In this document: piece after piece, positions 18,670 through 27,204 of the stretch
Numbering within the stretch: position 1 is the stretch's first letter
Layout of the letters: every line of letters begins with the position of its first letter
Assembly (NCBI GenBank): GCA_963667425.1
Contig: OY763407.1
Location: 1,240,001 to 1,304,000 of the forward strand
Direction: 5' to 3'
DNA length: 64,000 nucleotides
From: G963667425 sp963667425 [NCBI: bacterium]
GTDB taxonomy: Bacteria; UBP6; UBA1177
Position numbers and translations under genes: made by a program
Notes under the pieces: model-generated
Told to the model about the DNA's origin: nothing
Databases searched by the model: none
Seen by the model: the letters and a program-made list of their open reading frames with translations, nothing else

Positions 18670-19467
18670 ATGAATAAAGTCAGAGTTCTAATAATCAACG
18701 GATACGGAATCAACTGTGATGTTGAAACAGGATGGGCATTTAAAATGGCCGGAGCAGATGAAATAGTTACTACACACATAAATAGAGTAATCAGTAATGA
18801 AATATCACTGGATGATTTCTCAATACTCGCTTTTCCTGGAGGCTTTTCTTTTGGCGATCACATAGCTTCAGGAAGAGTTCTTGGCGTAAAAATAAAAAGC
18901 GAACTGGGAGAAGCTCTTGAACGTTTTGTTGAAGCAGGAAAACTCATAATAGGAATCTGCAACGGATTTCAAATACTTGTAAAAATGGGACTTCTACCTG
19001 GAAAAGACGGATCTGTTTTAAATGACCAGACGTGTACGCTTACACATAATGATTCTGCAAAATATGAAGACAGATGGGTAAAAATCAAGCCTAATCAGGC
19101 AAACAATTCACCTTTTTTAAGAGGAGTTGAAACCTTTCCTGTAGCTGTAAGACATGGTGAAGGTAAATTCATTGCCATGCCGGATGCAATGGACAGAATA
19201 CTTAAAGATAACTTAACAGCATTTCAGTATGTTGATGAGAATAATGAACCAACACAGGAGTATCCTAAAAATCCGAATGGAACTGAAAAAGCAATAGCCG
19301 GAATAACCAACAAGAGAGGAAATATTCTGGGTATGATGCCACATCCTGAAGTTTATGTTCAGAAAACTCAGCATCCGTCATGGACCAGGGAAAAAGAACT
19401 TCCTGAAACTGGTGCGGGACTTAAAATATTCGTAAATGCTGTTGATTATGTAAGGAATGAACTTTGA
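18670..19467 (+). CDS. purQ: Phosphoribosylformylglycinamidine synthase glutaminase subunit PurQ
   Basis: 265 residues. It is the class I amidotransferase that releases ammonia from glutamine and channels it to PurL. Nucleophile Cys lies in GKLIIGICNGFQILVKMG; the catalytic His and Glu lie in GMMPHPEVYVQ near the C-terminus; FPGGFSFGDH is the oxyanion strand. It is a little longer than small PurQ (~225 residues), like the C-terminal domain of the long PurL form. It follows purL by 11 bp and overlaps the start of a 47-residue ORF. Confidence 0.95.
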   Translation: MNKVRVLIINGYGINCDVETGWAFKMAGADEIVTTHINRVISNEISLDDFSILAFPGGFSFGDHIASGRVLGVKIKSELGEALERFVEAGKLIIGICNGFQILVKMGLLPGKDGSVLNDQTCTLTHNDSAKYEDRWVKIKPNQANNSPFLRGVETFPVAVRHGEGKFIAMPDAMDRILKDNLTAFQYVDENNEPTQEYPKNPNGTEKAIAGITNKRGNILGMMPHPEVYVQKTQHPSWTREKELPETGAGLKIFVNAVDYVRNEL

Positions 19468-19607
19468 AAAAATTAGTTACATTCATACTCACCTCTATAG
19501 TAATTGCTGTCGTATTGTGGGTACTCGGATATTCAGGAAAATTCTTTACGTTCAACATTGAGCTCTTCACATCTCTAAAAGAGTTCATAATCTCTCTTTT
19601 TTCTTGA
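19464..19607 (+). CDS. Small single-pass membrane protein, 47 residues
   Basis: A TTG-started ORF overlapping the purQ stop codon by 4 bp (TTGA). AAGGA at 19452-19456 lies 7 nt upstream, good spacing. The product begins KKLVTFILTSIVIAVVLWVL, a basic start then one strong hydrophobic helix, and ends in a short amphipathic tail. No homologue is recognised. The coupling to purQ and the ribosome binding site argue that it is translated, but a chance ORF cannot be excluded. Confidence 0.5.
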   Translation: MKKLVTFILTSIVIAVVLWVLGYSGKFFTFNIELFTSLKEFIISLFS

Positions 19608-19673
19608 AAAGTTATTTATAAATGATATAAGAAAACCTGACTTATTTACTGGTTTCTTTTAGGAGTACACACA

Positions 19674-20483
19674 ATGCTACAGGATAATACAGCTTTAAAC
19701 AATGCACTTGGCAAAATAAAGCATAAAATATTAGTCTTTTCAGGAAAAGGCGGTGTAGGAAAAAGCAGCATAGCTGCCAACTTAGGAGTTTATCTTGCAC
19801 TTCAGGGACATAAAGTTGGAATTCTTGATATAGATTTCCACGGACCAAGCATTCCCAAGATACTTGGAATGGAAAATTCACAGATTAAAGGAACAGAAGA
19901 CGGACTTCTTCTTCCTGTACAAAAAACTCCTTCATTGAGCGTCCTTTCTGTAGGATTCATGCTCGGAGAACAGGATATGCCTATAATCTGGCGTGGTCCC
20001 AAGAAAATAGGAGCCATAAGAGAATTTATTGAGCATGTAGAATGGGGCACACTTGATTATCTTGTAATAGACTCACCTCCAGGAACAGGAGACGAACCAC
20101 TTACAATAGCACAATTCTGTGGAAAAGAGACAAATGCAATTGTCGTTACGACGCCGCAGGAGGTTGCACTTTCCGATGTAAGAAAATCACTTTCATTCTG
20201 CAATGAACTTCAGCTCAACCTTCTTGGAGTTGTAGAAAACATGAGCTATTTCGTATGCCCTCACTGCAACGAAAAGACAGAAATATTTGGTAGAGGGAAA
20301 ATAGATGAAATGATTAAAACTTTTAAAACTGAAATACTTGGAAGAATACCAATAGAACCTTCTGTTGCAGCACTTTCAGATGATGGAGAACCTTTTATTC
20401 TTAAGGGCGGAAAAACACCGGCAGCTGAAGCAATGGAAAAAATGTTTGAGAAAATAGAGTCTAAACTTGAAAATAAGAATTAG
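19674..20483 (+). CDS. mrp: Mrp/NBP35-type P-loop ATPase, Fe-S cluster carrier
   Basis: 269 residues. Deviant Walker A FSGKGGVGKSSIAANL at residues ~25-40, Walker A' region GILDIDFHGPSIPKILGM and switch DYLVIDSPPGTGDEPL are all diagnostic of Mrp/ApbC. The cluster-binding pair is in YFVCPHCNEKTEIFG (CxxC). The N-terminal MIP18/DUF59 domain found in many Mrp proteins is missing, as in the short NBP35-like form. It would carry Fe-S clusters to target enzymes in the cytoplasm. AGGAG precedes the ATG. It follows the purine genes by 66 bp and precedes argF by 46 bp. Confidence 0.93.
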   Translation: MLQDNTALNNALGKIKHKILVFSGKGGVGKSSIAANLGVYLALQGHKVGILDIDFHGPSIPKILGMENSQIKGTEDGLLLPVQKTPSLSVLSVGFMLGEQDMPIIWRGPKKIGAIREFIEHVEWGTLDYLVIDSPPGTGDEPLTIAQFCGKETNAIVVTTPQEVALSDVRKSLSFCNELQLNLLGVVENMSYFVCPHCNEKTEIFGRGKIDEMIKTFKTEILGRIPIEPSVAALSDDGEPFILKGGKTPAAEAMEKMFEKIESKLENKN

Positions 20484-20529
20484 TTGTCTGTAAACGGAGT
20501 TCTTTTAATTAATTTTATGGAGGATTATT

Positions 20530-21528
20530 ATGCCTGTTAATCTCAAAGGTAGAAGCTTTTTGACTTTAAAACATTTCACCCCTGAAGAGATCAGATACCT
20601 GCTTGATTTTGCAAAAGATCTTAAAGCGAAGAAAAGATTAGGTATAAAAGGAGACCTTCTCGAAGGAAAGAATGTAGTTCTTCTTTTTGAAAAGACATCA
20701 ACAAGAACACGCTGTGCTTTTGAAGTTGGCGCTCTTGATGAAGGTGCACACGTGACATTTTTAGGTTCAAATGACAGTCAGATGGGCAAAAAAGAATCCA
20801 TAGAAGATACAGCAAAAGTACTTGGAAGATTCTATGACGGAATAGAATTCAGAGGATATAAACAGGAAACTGTTGAAACTCTTGCAAAACATGCCGGAGT
20901 TCCTGTATGGAACGGACTTACGGATCTTTACCATCCGACACAGATTCTTGCAGATTTCATGACAATCGAGGAACATGTTGCAAAACCTTTAAACAAAATC
21001 AAATTTGTATACTGTGGCGATGCAAGAAACAACATGGGAAACTCACTCATGATTGGTGCTGCAAAAATGGGAATGCATTTTGTAGCATGCGCTCCTAAAG
21101 AGCTTTTCCCCACAAAGGAACTCGTTGATGAAATGAACGAAATTGCAAAAGAAACCGGTGCAAAAATAGAACTTATCGACAATGTAAAAGAAGCAGTAAA
21201 AGATGCAGATGTAATCTATACAGATGTATGGGTCTCAATGGGTGAAGAACATCTTTTCGGAGAAAGAATTGCTCAGCTTAAAGATTATCAGGTAAATATG
21301 AAAATGATAAAAAACACAATGAATCCTGACGTAATTTTTCTTCATTGCCTTCCAAGTTTCCATGATCTTGAAACAAAAATCGGAAAAGAAGTTTCTGAAA
21401 AATATGGAATCAAAGAAATGGAAGCGACTGATGAAGTTTTCAGAAGCAGACATTCCAAAGTATTTGATGAAGCCGAAAATAGAATGCATACTATAAAAGC
21501 TGTAATGTGCGCAACTATCGGCAAATAA
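20530..21528 (+). CDS. argF: Ornithine carbamoyltransferase
   Basis: 332 residues, the standard length. It makes citrulline from ornithine and carbamoyl phosphate. The carbamoyl-phosphate loop is [15 protein letters not shown], followed by [16 protein letters not shown]; the ornithine loop is DVWVSMGEE (the SMG motif) and the late active-site motif is [10 protein letters not shown]. This distinguishes it from aspartate carbamoyltransferase. It could be biosynthetic (argF) or catabolic (arcB); no other arginine or arginine-deiminase gene is next to it, so the choice of symbol is not certain. GGAGG precedes the ATG. A strong terminator follows. Confidence 0.94.
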   Translation: MPVNLKGRSFLTLKHFTPEEIRYLLDFAKDLKAKKRLGIKGDLLEGKNVVLLFEKTSTRTRCAFEVGALDEGAHVTFLGSNDSQMGKKESIEDTAKVLGRFYDGIEFRGYKQETVETLAKHAGVPVWNGLTDLYHPTQILADFMTIEEHVAKPLNKIKFVYCGDARNNMGNSLMIGAAKMGMHFVACAPKELFPTKELVDEMNEIAKETGAKIELIDNVKEAVKDADVIYTDVWVSMGEEHLFGERIAQLKDYQVNMKMIKNTMNPDVIFLHCLPSFHDLETKIGKEVSEKYGIKEMEATDEVFRSRHSKVFDEAENRMHTIKAVMCATIGK

Positions 21529-21549
21529 AAGAATTTCTCTCCAAAGAAT

Positions 21550-21582
21550 AAAAAAGGCTCCGAAAGGAGCCTTTTTTATTTT
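21550..21582. terminator. Bidirectional rho-independent terminator
   Basis: Perfect stem GGCTCC-GAAA-GGAGCC (21556-21571) flanked by A6 on the left and T6 on the right, so it can stop both argF transcription and the converging HDOD-protein transcript, whose stop codon falls in its edge. Confidence 0.93.
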
Positions 21583-22513
21583 AAGAACCCATTGTTGTCG
21601 TCACAAATCTTTGTAAAAAACTGTAACACTCTCTTGCATATTGACTTTTAAGTATCATAGCCGAATCAAGATTTATATTAAGAAGCATAAAATAAATATC
21701 TTCATCAGAATCTTCAAAAACGAGACCATTACCAAAACCGCAAAGTGATGCCAGATCTGATGCATATTTATATCTAATAGTTTCGTAATCTGTTATAACA
21801 TCAGAAAGAGGTTTTGCAAACTCACTTATTGATCTTATAATATTTTTAGGGAAACCCCACTTATCAGCAATATGTTTTCCTATTATATTACCTATATCCA
21901 CAGATATTTCCCTTACAACCTCAGTCTCCATCTTACACTCAATATTTAAAGATTCCTTGACATGTAAAAGTGCAGACAAAGCAACTGTTCTTCCAACATT
22001 GAGTAACAGCCCTGTAGTGAAAGATTTTGCAGGATCATTATTTGTCTTTTCTGCAAGAAATTCAGCTGCAAAAGCAGTGGCAAGTGAATGAGTCCAAAAT
22101 TCCTCAAAAACCTCTGGATATGAATCTTTATTTAAATAGAAAGAAGAAAGAACTGTTGCAAAAAGAATAGCTCTGACCTCTTCAAGACCAATTCTTCTTA
22201 CAGCATCTTCGACAGAAGAAACAGGTTCTGCTGAATGATTATAAAAAGCACTGTTGGCTTCACTTATAACCTTTGCTGTCAACATATCATTAGTAACAAT
22301 AATTCTTGATATAGATCTGAAAGAAAATTCACCAGTATCAACCATATTTACAAGTTTTAAAGCATATTCAGGGAAAACAGGCACAGGAATAACATTATCC
22401 GCAACCATCATTGACACAGCATAAACTATTTCACTTCTACAATCTGATGCCGAACTATTCTCAGAAGTTGCTATATCTCTGAAAATATTCTCTATTTTTG
22501 AAGGGTCATACAT
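21581..22513 (-). CDS. HDOD domain signalling protein
   Basis: 310 residues. The HDOD domain covers about 40-260: PVPVFPEYALKLVNMVDTGEF, then ISRIIVTNDMLTAKVISEANSAFY and VEDAVRRIGLEEVRAILFATVLSSF, the typical HDOD helices. Within it WTHSLATAFAAEFLAEK keeps an HSLA motif but the metal-binding HD pair is not intact, as is normal for HDOD proteins. No GGDEF, REC or kinase domain is attached. Members act in chemotaxis or cell-cycle signalling by unclear mechanisms. Its gene is 82 bp downstream of ribF on the same strand. Confidence 0.85.
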   Translation of the reverse strand: MYDPSKIENIFRDIATSENSSASDCRSEIVYAVSMMVADNVIPVPVFPEYALKLVNMVDTGEFSFRSISRIIVTNDMLTAKVISEANSAFYNHSAEPVSSVEDAVRRIGLEEVRAILFATVLSSFYLNKDSYPEVFEEFWTHSLATAFAAEFLAEKTNNDPAKSFTTGLLLNVGRTVALSALLHVKESLNIECKMETEVVREISVDIGNIIGKHIADKWGFPKNIIRSISEFAKPLSDVITDYETIRYKYASDLASLCGFGNGLVFEDSDEDIYFMLLNINLDSAMILKSQYARECYSFLQRFVTTTMGS

Positions 22514-22595
22514 ATTTATCCCATTAAAAAAAGCATTGTTGCAGTAATAATATCATAAAAAGCATCATTTTTCCAAAATAAAAAAACAATTAGCT

Positions 22596-23537
22596 CTACA
22601 TTTTTATAAGCCTAGGCATTTTATGATTATTCCAGAAAGTTACAGCAGCATTGATATCATGAAAAACCTGAGCGGAAAGCTCTGAAAAATTTGAGAATTT
22701 TATTTCATTTCTCAGTTTTTTAAAGAAATATATAGTTATTCTTTTACCATAAATATTTCCAAGATTTTCACCTATAACATTTGTCTCAATTTTTTTATGC
22801 TGAGACAATAGATCGGTAGTAGGATTATAGCCAATATTAGTTACAGATTTATAAACTTTTGATTCTATAACTGTTGCTGTTATATATGTACCATTTTGAG
22901 GAATTATTTTTTCAGGCTCGGAAATATTGAGTGTCGGAAAAGAAAGCCTTCTTCCAAGCTGTTTACCCTCTTTAACTTCTCCTGAGACTGAATAAGGGTA
23001 AATCATCATTTTTGAAACTTTGTCAACTTCACCATTTTCAACAAGATTTCTTATTCTGGATGAGCTTATTTTTTCTCCTTCAAAAAGAACTTCCTCAACT
23101 TCTTTTACAGAAACACCTTTTTCACTAAAATATTTTTTTAAAAAAGGAATATTTCCCATCTTGTTTTTACCAAAGAAAAAATCTGTACCAACAAAAATCT
23201 GAGAAATATACATTCGTGAAAGAATAATATCAACAAATTCATAAGCAGTTAAATTTTTGGTTTTTACAAAAGGAAGTAAAAAAAGATAATCAATATTCAA
23301 ACTTCTAAAAATAGCCATTCTTTCGTCTTCTGTTGTAAGAATACATGGAGAATTTTCCGACATAAAAAATCGTCTTGGATTAATATCAAAAGTTATTAAC
23401 CCTGAAAAATTAAAAGGATGAGATCTCGCCTTTTTTATTAAAAGTTCGTGTCCTTTATGCAAACCATCAAATTTACCTATTGTTATAGAAAGAGGTCTGT
23501 GCGGTCTGAATTTTTCTATTTCAGTTATTATCTGCAA
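22596..23537 (-). CDS. ribF: Bifunctional riboflavin kinase/FAD synthetase RibF
   Basis: 313 residues, the typical RibF size. The N-terminal FAD synthetase domain has ITIGKFDGLHKGHELLIKKA (the nucleotidyltransferase GxFDGxHxGH motif) and FVGTDFFFGKNKMGN, then SSSRIRNLVENGEV. The C-terminal flavokinase has GKQLGRRLSFPTLNI, NGTYITATV and TNIGYNPTT, with the late catalytic Glu in KKIETNVI. It makes FMN and FAD from riboflavin. The flavokinase GR.[IL]GFPTAN motif is altered (GRRLSFPTLN), but key positions remain. Confidence 0.94.
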   Translation of the reverse strand: MQIITEIEKFRPHRPLSITIGKFDGLHKGHELLIKKARSHPFNFSGLITFDINPRRFFMSENSPCILTTEDERMAIFRSLNIDYLFLLPFVKTKNLTAYEFVDIILSRMYISQIFVGTDFFFGKNKMGNIPFLKKYFSEKGVSVKEVEEVLFEGEKISSSRIRNLVENGEVDKVSKMMIYPYSVSGEVKEGKQLGRRLSFPTLNISEPEKIIPQNGTYITATVIESKVYKSVTNIGYNPTTDLLSQHKKIETNVIGENLGNIYGKRITIYFFKKLRNEIKFSNFSELSAQVFHDINAAVTFWNNHKMPRLIKM

Positions 23538-23650
23538 TCATAAAACTCCTAAAAAGTCCGTTTATATTATATTATGAAGCTATAAAATCAATTAAATGAG
23601 AATCAAAAAATTCCATGGAAAAAAATCATAGATAAAAAACCACCTTTTTT

Positions 23651-23678
23651 TTGACAAATAAATACATATTGATATTAT
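23651..23678 (+). promoter_or_regulatory. Promoter of the small Ada-like metal-binding protein gene
   Basis: TTGACA (23651-23656), 16 bp, TATTAT (23673-23678), 35 bp before the start codon. The rest of the 175-bp ribF upstream gap shows nothing else. Confidence 0.6.
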
Positions 23679-23713
23679 TTAAAACCTTAACAACAAGTTA
23701 GCAGGAGAAAATT

Positions 23714-23995
23714 ATGTTAAAGAAACTTTTCAGCGCAACATTAGTCATTATGATGATGATGTTTTTTACAAACGTTTATGCGGCAGATCTTCACTGCAAT
23801 CCCACAAGCAAAATCTGTCACAAAAAGGGATCAAAGAATTATGATTGTAAAGGATGTACAAAAAAATTTGCATCTGAAGCAGAAGCATTAAAAAACGGTT
23901 ACAGAATGTCAAAACAAGAGAAAAAGGAAGATAAGAAACCGGAAAAGAAAGAAAAGAAAAAAACAGAGAAAAAAGAAACTAAAAAATCAAAATAA
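23714..23995 (+). CDS. Small secreted protein with Ada-type Cys motif and Lys/Glu tail
   Basis: 93 residues. A signal peptide (cleavage near VYA-A) precedes a ~40-residue core with the pattern CNPTSKICHKKGS...CKGCTKKFASEAEALKNGYR. This is the signature of the Ada-type metal-binding module (K.FH..C....C..C...F.S..EA...GYR), normally found in Ada, nucleases and secreted proteins, where four cysteines bind zinc. Here the Cys count is four. The last ~35 residues are almost only Lys and Glu. AGGAG precedes the ATG. The stop codon is directly next to that of the converging P-type-ATPase-like gene. Function unknown; zinc binding is inferred. Confidence 0.7.
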   Translation: MLKKLFSATLVIMMMMFFTNVYAADLHCNPTSKICHKKGSKNYDCKGCTKKFASEAEALKNGYRMSKQEKKEDKKPEKKEKKKTEKKETKKSK

Positions 23996-25393
23996 CTATC
24001 TCTTCATTCCACCGGAATACAGAGACAAAAACAGTGCAATAAGTAAAGAAAGCATTATTGAAACAGTTGAAAGTTCCGGAAGGAAAATCTTATAATTTGC
24101 CGCAAAAACAGGAATAAGAAAAGGAATATAACTGAAAAACAGAACTTTATCCATCTTTTTTCCTGACAATCTGACCATTTCAACGAATCTTGTAATTGAA
24201 ATCATTGTAGGTTCCATCATGGAAATATCTGCTTTTTCAATATTCTGAGAAGTACCCCATGCAACAGTCAGAGGTGAACCGGATAAACTTAGCTCTATTA
24301 AATTATCCGTCATAACAATATCTGAAAAATTAAGTTTCACTTCATTAAAAGATGAAATGTGCGTTAAAAAATTCAGATCTTTATTTTTAGAATTTACTAT
24401 ATAAAAATCTATACCAAATTGCTCTTTAAGCATTTTTACCAATGATGAAGAACTTTTAGATCCAACTTTATCAAAAATATAATAACCCAAAAGCTTATTA
24501 TTTTCTGCAAGACCAAGATATGTCTTTCCATCATCAAGATTTTCAGGCATTTTAAGTTCATCATATGTACACTTGGACGCTATTAAAAGTTTTAATGGAG
24601 CCATTTTAAGTTCTTTATTTTCAGCAACTTTAGAAGAAACGCCTGCTTTTCTTTTCATATTATCAACTGAAACACCTGATTTATTAAGAACTTTATCGAG
24701 AAGTGCAGCGTTTTCCTTAAAATAGTTTTCAGTAATACCATCAGCCAGGATAATACCGCCAAAAACCTGTTGTATATTTGAAAAGATTCCATCTGAGGTA
24801 AAGAAAATCCGTTTAACATAAAAAGCATATTTAAAAGGATTAAAAGAATTAAGAGAAAATCTTGAAACAGCTGCTTCTACAATGAATCTGAAGAATGAAA
24901 TAACAATGATAATGAAAGCTGAAGGATAAGCTGCTATAAGAATCAAATAAAGAGATTCAAGAACATTATATGAAGCAAAATAGTGAATCGATGCAACTAT
25001 CAAGGCGAAACCGTATGCAGTATATAATTTAACAAAAATCGATTTAGAAAAAAATATTGAATCTGAATCTTCCGATTTAAACAGCAGAGAAAGAAAAAAA
25101 GGAATAAGAATTGAAACAGAAATTTCCCAACCCTGAAAAAAAGAATCATCTTTAAAGAAAACGAGTATAAGAGAAATAACAAATGGAATTAAAATAAAAA
25201 TTAAAAACTGAATTTTATACAGCCAGCCCTTTAACATCATAATTCTTATAAAAGCATAAATAAAGGGCAGTGTAAAAACAACTAAAGTGTAGTCCGAAAA
25301 ATCTTTTTTAAGAAAAACAGAAAAGATTATATAAATCAGATATGTTATCAAAGTATAAAAAAGAAAAAAACCATCAGTGAAAACTTTTTTCAT
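23996..25393 (-). CDS. Degenerate P1B-type ATPase-like membrane protein (probable pseudoenzyme)
   Basis: 465 residues from ATG 25393 (GGGAG 9 nt upstream; the longer frame start has no site). Eight hydrophobic segments lie in the P1B order: four (~10-28, 36-54, 60-80, 90-105), two more (~122-140, 147-175), a ~235-residue soluble region and two last ones (~416-440, 443-460). The soluble region aligns by eye with the P/N domains: KRIFFTSDGIFS (194-205) at the DKTGT site, LGLAENNKLLGYYIFD before the TGD site, which reads NSK (334-336), and MTDNLIELS plus AWGTSQNIEKADISMM at the GDGxNDxxAL...GxGT..A.E.AD site. The phosphorylated Asp, TGD and GDGxND are lost, CPC reads YPS (156-158), and the actuator domain is reduced to ~17 residues. 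Transport by ATP hydrolysis is therefore unlikely. The gene overlaps the upstream TPR lipoprotein gene by 20 bp. Distant homology rests on manual alignment. Confidence 0.6.
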   Translation of the reverse strand: MKKVFTDGFFLFYTLITYLIYIIFSVFLKKDFSDYTLVVFTLPFIYAFIRIMMLKGWLYKIQFLIFILIPFVISLILVFFKDDSFFQGWEISVSILIPFFLSLLFKSEDSDSIFFSKSIFVKLYTAYGFALIVASIHYFASYNVLESLYLILIAAYPSAFIIIVISFFRFIVEAAVSRFSLNSFNPFKYAFYVKRIFFTSDGIFSNIQQVFGGIILADGITENYFKENAALLDKVLNKSGVSVDNMKRKAGVSSKVAENKELKMAPLKLLIASKCTYDELKMPENLDDGKTYLGLAENNKLLGYYIFDKVGSKSSSSLVKMLKEQFGIDFYIVNSKNKDLNFLTHISSFNEVKLNFSDIVMTDNLIELSLSGSPLTVAWGTSQNIEKADISMMEPTMISITRFVEMVRLSGKKMDKVLFFSYIPFLIPVFAANYKIFLPELSTVSIMLSLLIALFLSLYSGGMKR

Positions 25394-26468
25394 TCTCTTC
25401 TCCCGAGCATTCAAATTCTTTCTGACTGTAATATGCATTAATTTCAAACAATGTTTTCATAGATTTATCTATATAATCATTATGATTATCATCTTTATCA
25501 GCAATTGCAAGATTAAGCTCAAGCTTTTTTCTGGCCTTTCTAAGCAAGACAGCCGTTTTATTCCACAATTCACATCTATAAACAGATTGTTCATCAGGAG
25601 AAAGTTCTTTTGGATAAGGGTATTTATCCATATCATCAAAAAGAGATAAATATAATGAAGCAACAGAATATGCTGAAGCATTGCTCCAATAAACAATTCC
25701 TGTCCTTATTGACATTAGAAAATAATTCTGGGCATCCAGAAGAAGTGTGCATTTTTTTGTAAGAGTATCGATATCATTTTTAAAAACCACTTTATCAAAT
25801 TCTTTTAGAATACTTCTTCCTAAAATATAATAACCATAAGCAAGTTCAGGCACATAAAGAGTCTCGCCTTTTAAATTCTCTTTTTTTACAATTGAGATAA
25901 TATTTTTTGCATATAAAACTCCGTCAAATATATTTCCAAGCTCTATTTCAGCTTCACTTCTACGCAATATGAGCTCTCTTTCAACAGATTCTTCGACATC
26001 TCTTTCATTTAATGTTTCTAAAAAATTATTGCTATCAGCAACAATACTTTTCCAGTCAGAAAGGAATCTGTAAGAATCAAGCAGAAGAAGTACAGCATCA
26101 GATTTATCAGCAACAGAATCAAAAAGATACCAGCTTTTTTTAAAGGAATCGACAGCCGAAAGATACTCCTTTTTTTCAAAAGAGATCAATCCTAAATTAA
26201 AATAAGAATAGGGAACCTTCTCACTGTCAGGAAAACATTTAATTAAATTTTCATATAAAATTTCTGCACTATCAAATTTCTTTTCATCAAAATATGAAGA
26301 TGCTTTAGAGAAAAGATTTGAAACACTTTCCTCACAGTTTTTTTCAGAAACTGTTTCTTTTAAATTTTCATTATTTTCTTTTTTTAAAACATATTCGCCT
26401 GTTGTAACACATGAAATAAAAATAAAAAAAGATGAAATCATAATAAAAAAACGATGAAATAAAAACAA
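25374..26468 (-). CDS. TPR lipoprotein
   Basis: 364 residues from TTG 26468, chosen because GGAGGAG lies directly upstream and gives a short type II signal peptide ending FIFISC; an ATG 18 bp earlier would put that GGAGGAG inside the gene. After a charged linker, TPR-like repeats cover ~55-200 (ASSYFDEKKFDSAEILYENL, YSYFNLGLISFEKKEYLSAV) and helices continue to the C-terminus. Such proteins scaffold envelope complexes. The stop codon overlaps the start of the P-type-ATPase-like gene, so the two are coupled and likely functionally linked. No enzyme motif is seen. Confidence 0.75.
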   Translation of the reverse strand: MFLFHRFFIMISSFFIFISCVTTGEYVLKKENNENLKETVSEKNCEESVSNLFSKASSYFDEKKFDSAEILYENLIKCFPDSEKVPYSYFNLGLISFEKKEYLSAVDSFKKSWYLFDSVADKSDAVLLLLDSYRFLSDWKSIVADSNNFLETLNERDVEESVERELILRRSEAEIELGNIFDGVLYAKNIISIVKKENLKGETLYVPELAYGYYILGRSILKEFDKVVFKNDIDTLTKKCTLLLDAQNYFLMSIRTGIVYWSNASAYSVASLYLSLFDDMDKYPYPKELSPDEQSVYRCELWNKTAVLLRKARKKLELNLAIADKDDNHNDYIDKSMKTLFEINAYYSQKEFECSGEENEKSFH

Positions 26469-26534
26469 AAACTCCTCCTGAATCATTTTTCAAATTATTT
26501 TACACCATAATATTGCATAATCCAGTTATTTTGA

Positions 26535-26563
26535 TTGACATAAAAATAAACTGCTGATAAAAT
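26535..26563 (+). promoter_or_regulatory. Promoter of the prepilin-like gene cluster
   Basis: TTGACA (26535-26540), 17 bp, TAAAAT (26558-26563), 21 bp before the first prepilin start. A ribosome site GGAGGTGA follows at 26572-26579. Confidence 0.65.
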
Positions 26564-26583
26564 ACAGGCTACGGAGGTGAGCC

Positions 26584-27204
26584 ATGAAAAAAGGTTTTTC
26601 TATTTTAGAACTAGTAATAGTTGTAGTTATGCTTGGAATAATTGCAGGATTTGCAGTTCCTTCAGTATCCGGCATAACAGAAGAGCGTTCTGTAAAGACT
26701 ACGGCCAATGATCTGGCACTCTATATTAATAAAATAAGAACATGCGTTAATGCAACAGGAATACCGGCAAAACTTACTTTATCTCATACAGGAACAATAT
26801 CAAGCATCTGTTGTAATGAATGCAAAACTTTTGACGCTGATGGTTTTTGTACCGAATGTGCCACAGGAAAAGATGCAAGAAGCAGTTTTGCGCCTACTAT
26901 TTATGATGACAACGAAAACAAAAAGTTTGCAGGCAGCAATACCGGGGTAAGTTCTTCAAACGTGGTGTTTAAATACCTTCATAAAACATGGGGAACAACA
27001 GGTATCACTGCATCAGGAAACTATGTTATAAAAGGCAATGCATCAATAAGTTACGCTCCTGCAAAATTAATGGATTATTCCACACAGGGAACTGCAGCTA
27101 ACTATAAACTTAACAGAATTGTTCTGACAGATGATAAAACAGGTGAATTTTCCTGTACTATAGATGTTTCACCTCTTGGTCTTGCGGAGGTTGCATGCGA
27201 ATAA
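26584..27204 (+). CDS. GspH/FimT-like pseudopilin
   Basis: 206 residues. Type III (prepilin) signal: MKKG|FSILELVIVVVMLGIIAG, with Gly at -1, Phe at +1 and Glu at +5. The C-terminal region has two closely spaced Cys groups (SICCNECKTF...CTECATGK), which look like disulfide or metal ligands. It is first in a seven-gene prepilin run, where GspH/FimT-type minor pilins usually stand. It would be cleaved by PilD and placed at the pilus tip. Downstream genes follow with short gaps or overlap. Confidence 0.85.
   Translation: MKKGFSILELVIVVVMLGIIAGFAVPSVSGITEERSVKTTANDLALYINKIRTCVNATGIPAKLTLSHTGTISSICCNECKTFDADGFCTECATGKDARSSFAPTIYDDNENKKFAGSNTGVSSSNVVFKYLHKTWGTTGITASGNYVIKGNASISYAPAKLMDYSTQGTAANYKLNRIVLTDDKTGEFSCTIDVSPLGLAEVACE

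Noticed and set aside
23996-25393. Working copper- or zinc-exporting ATPase
   Set aside because: No DKTGT, TGD, GDGxND, CPC or actuator domain; cannot form the phosphoenzyme.
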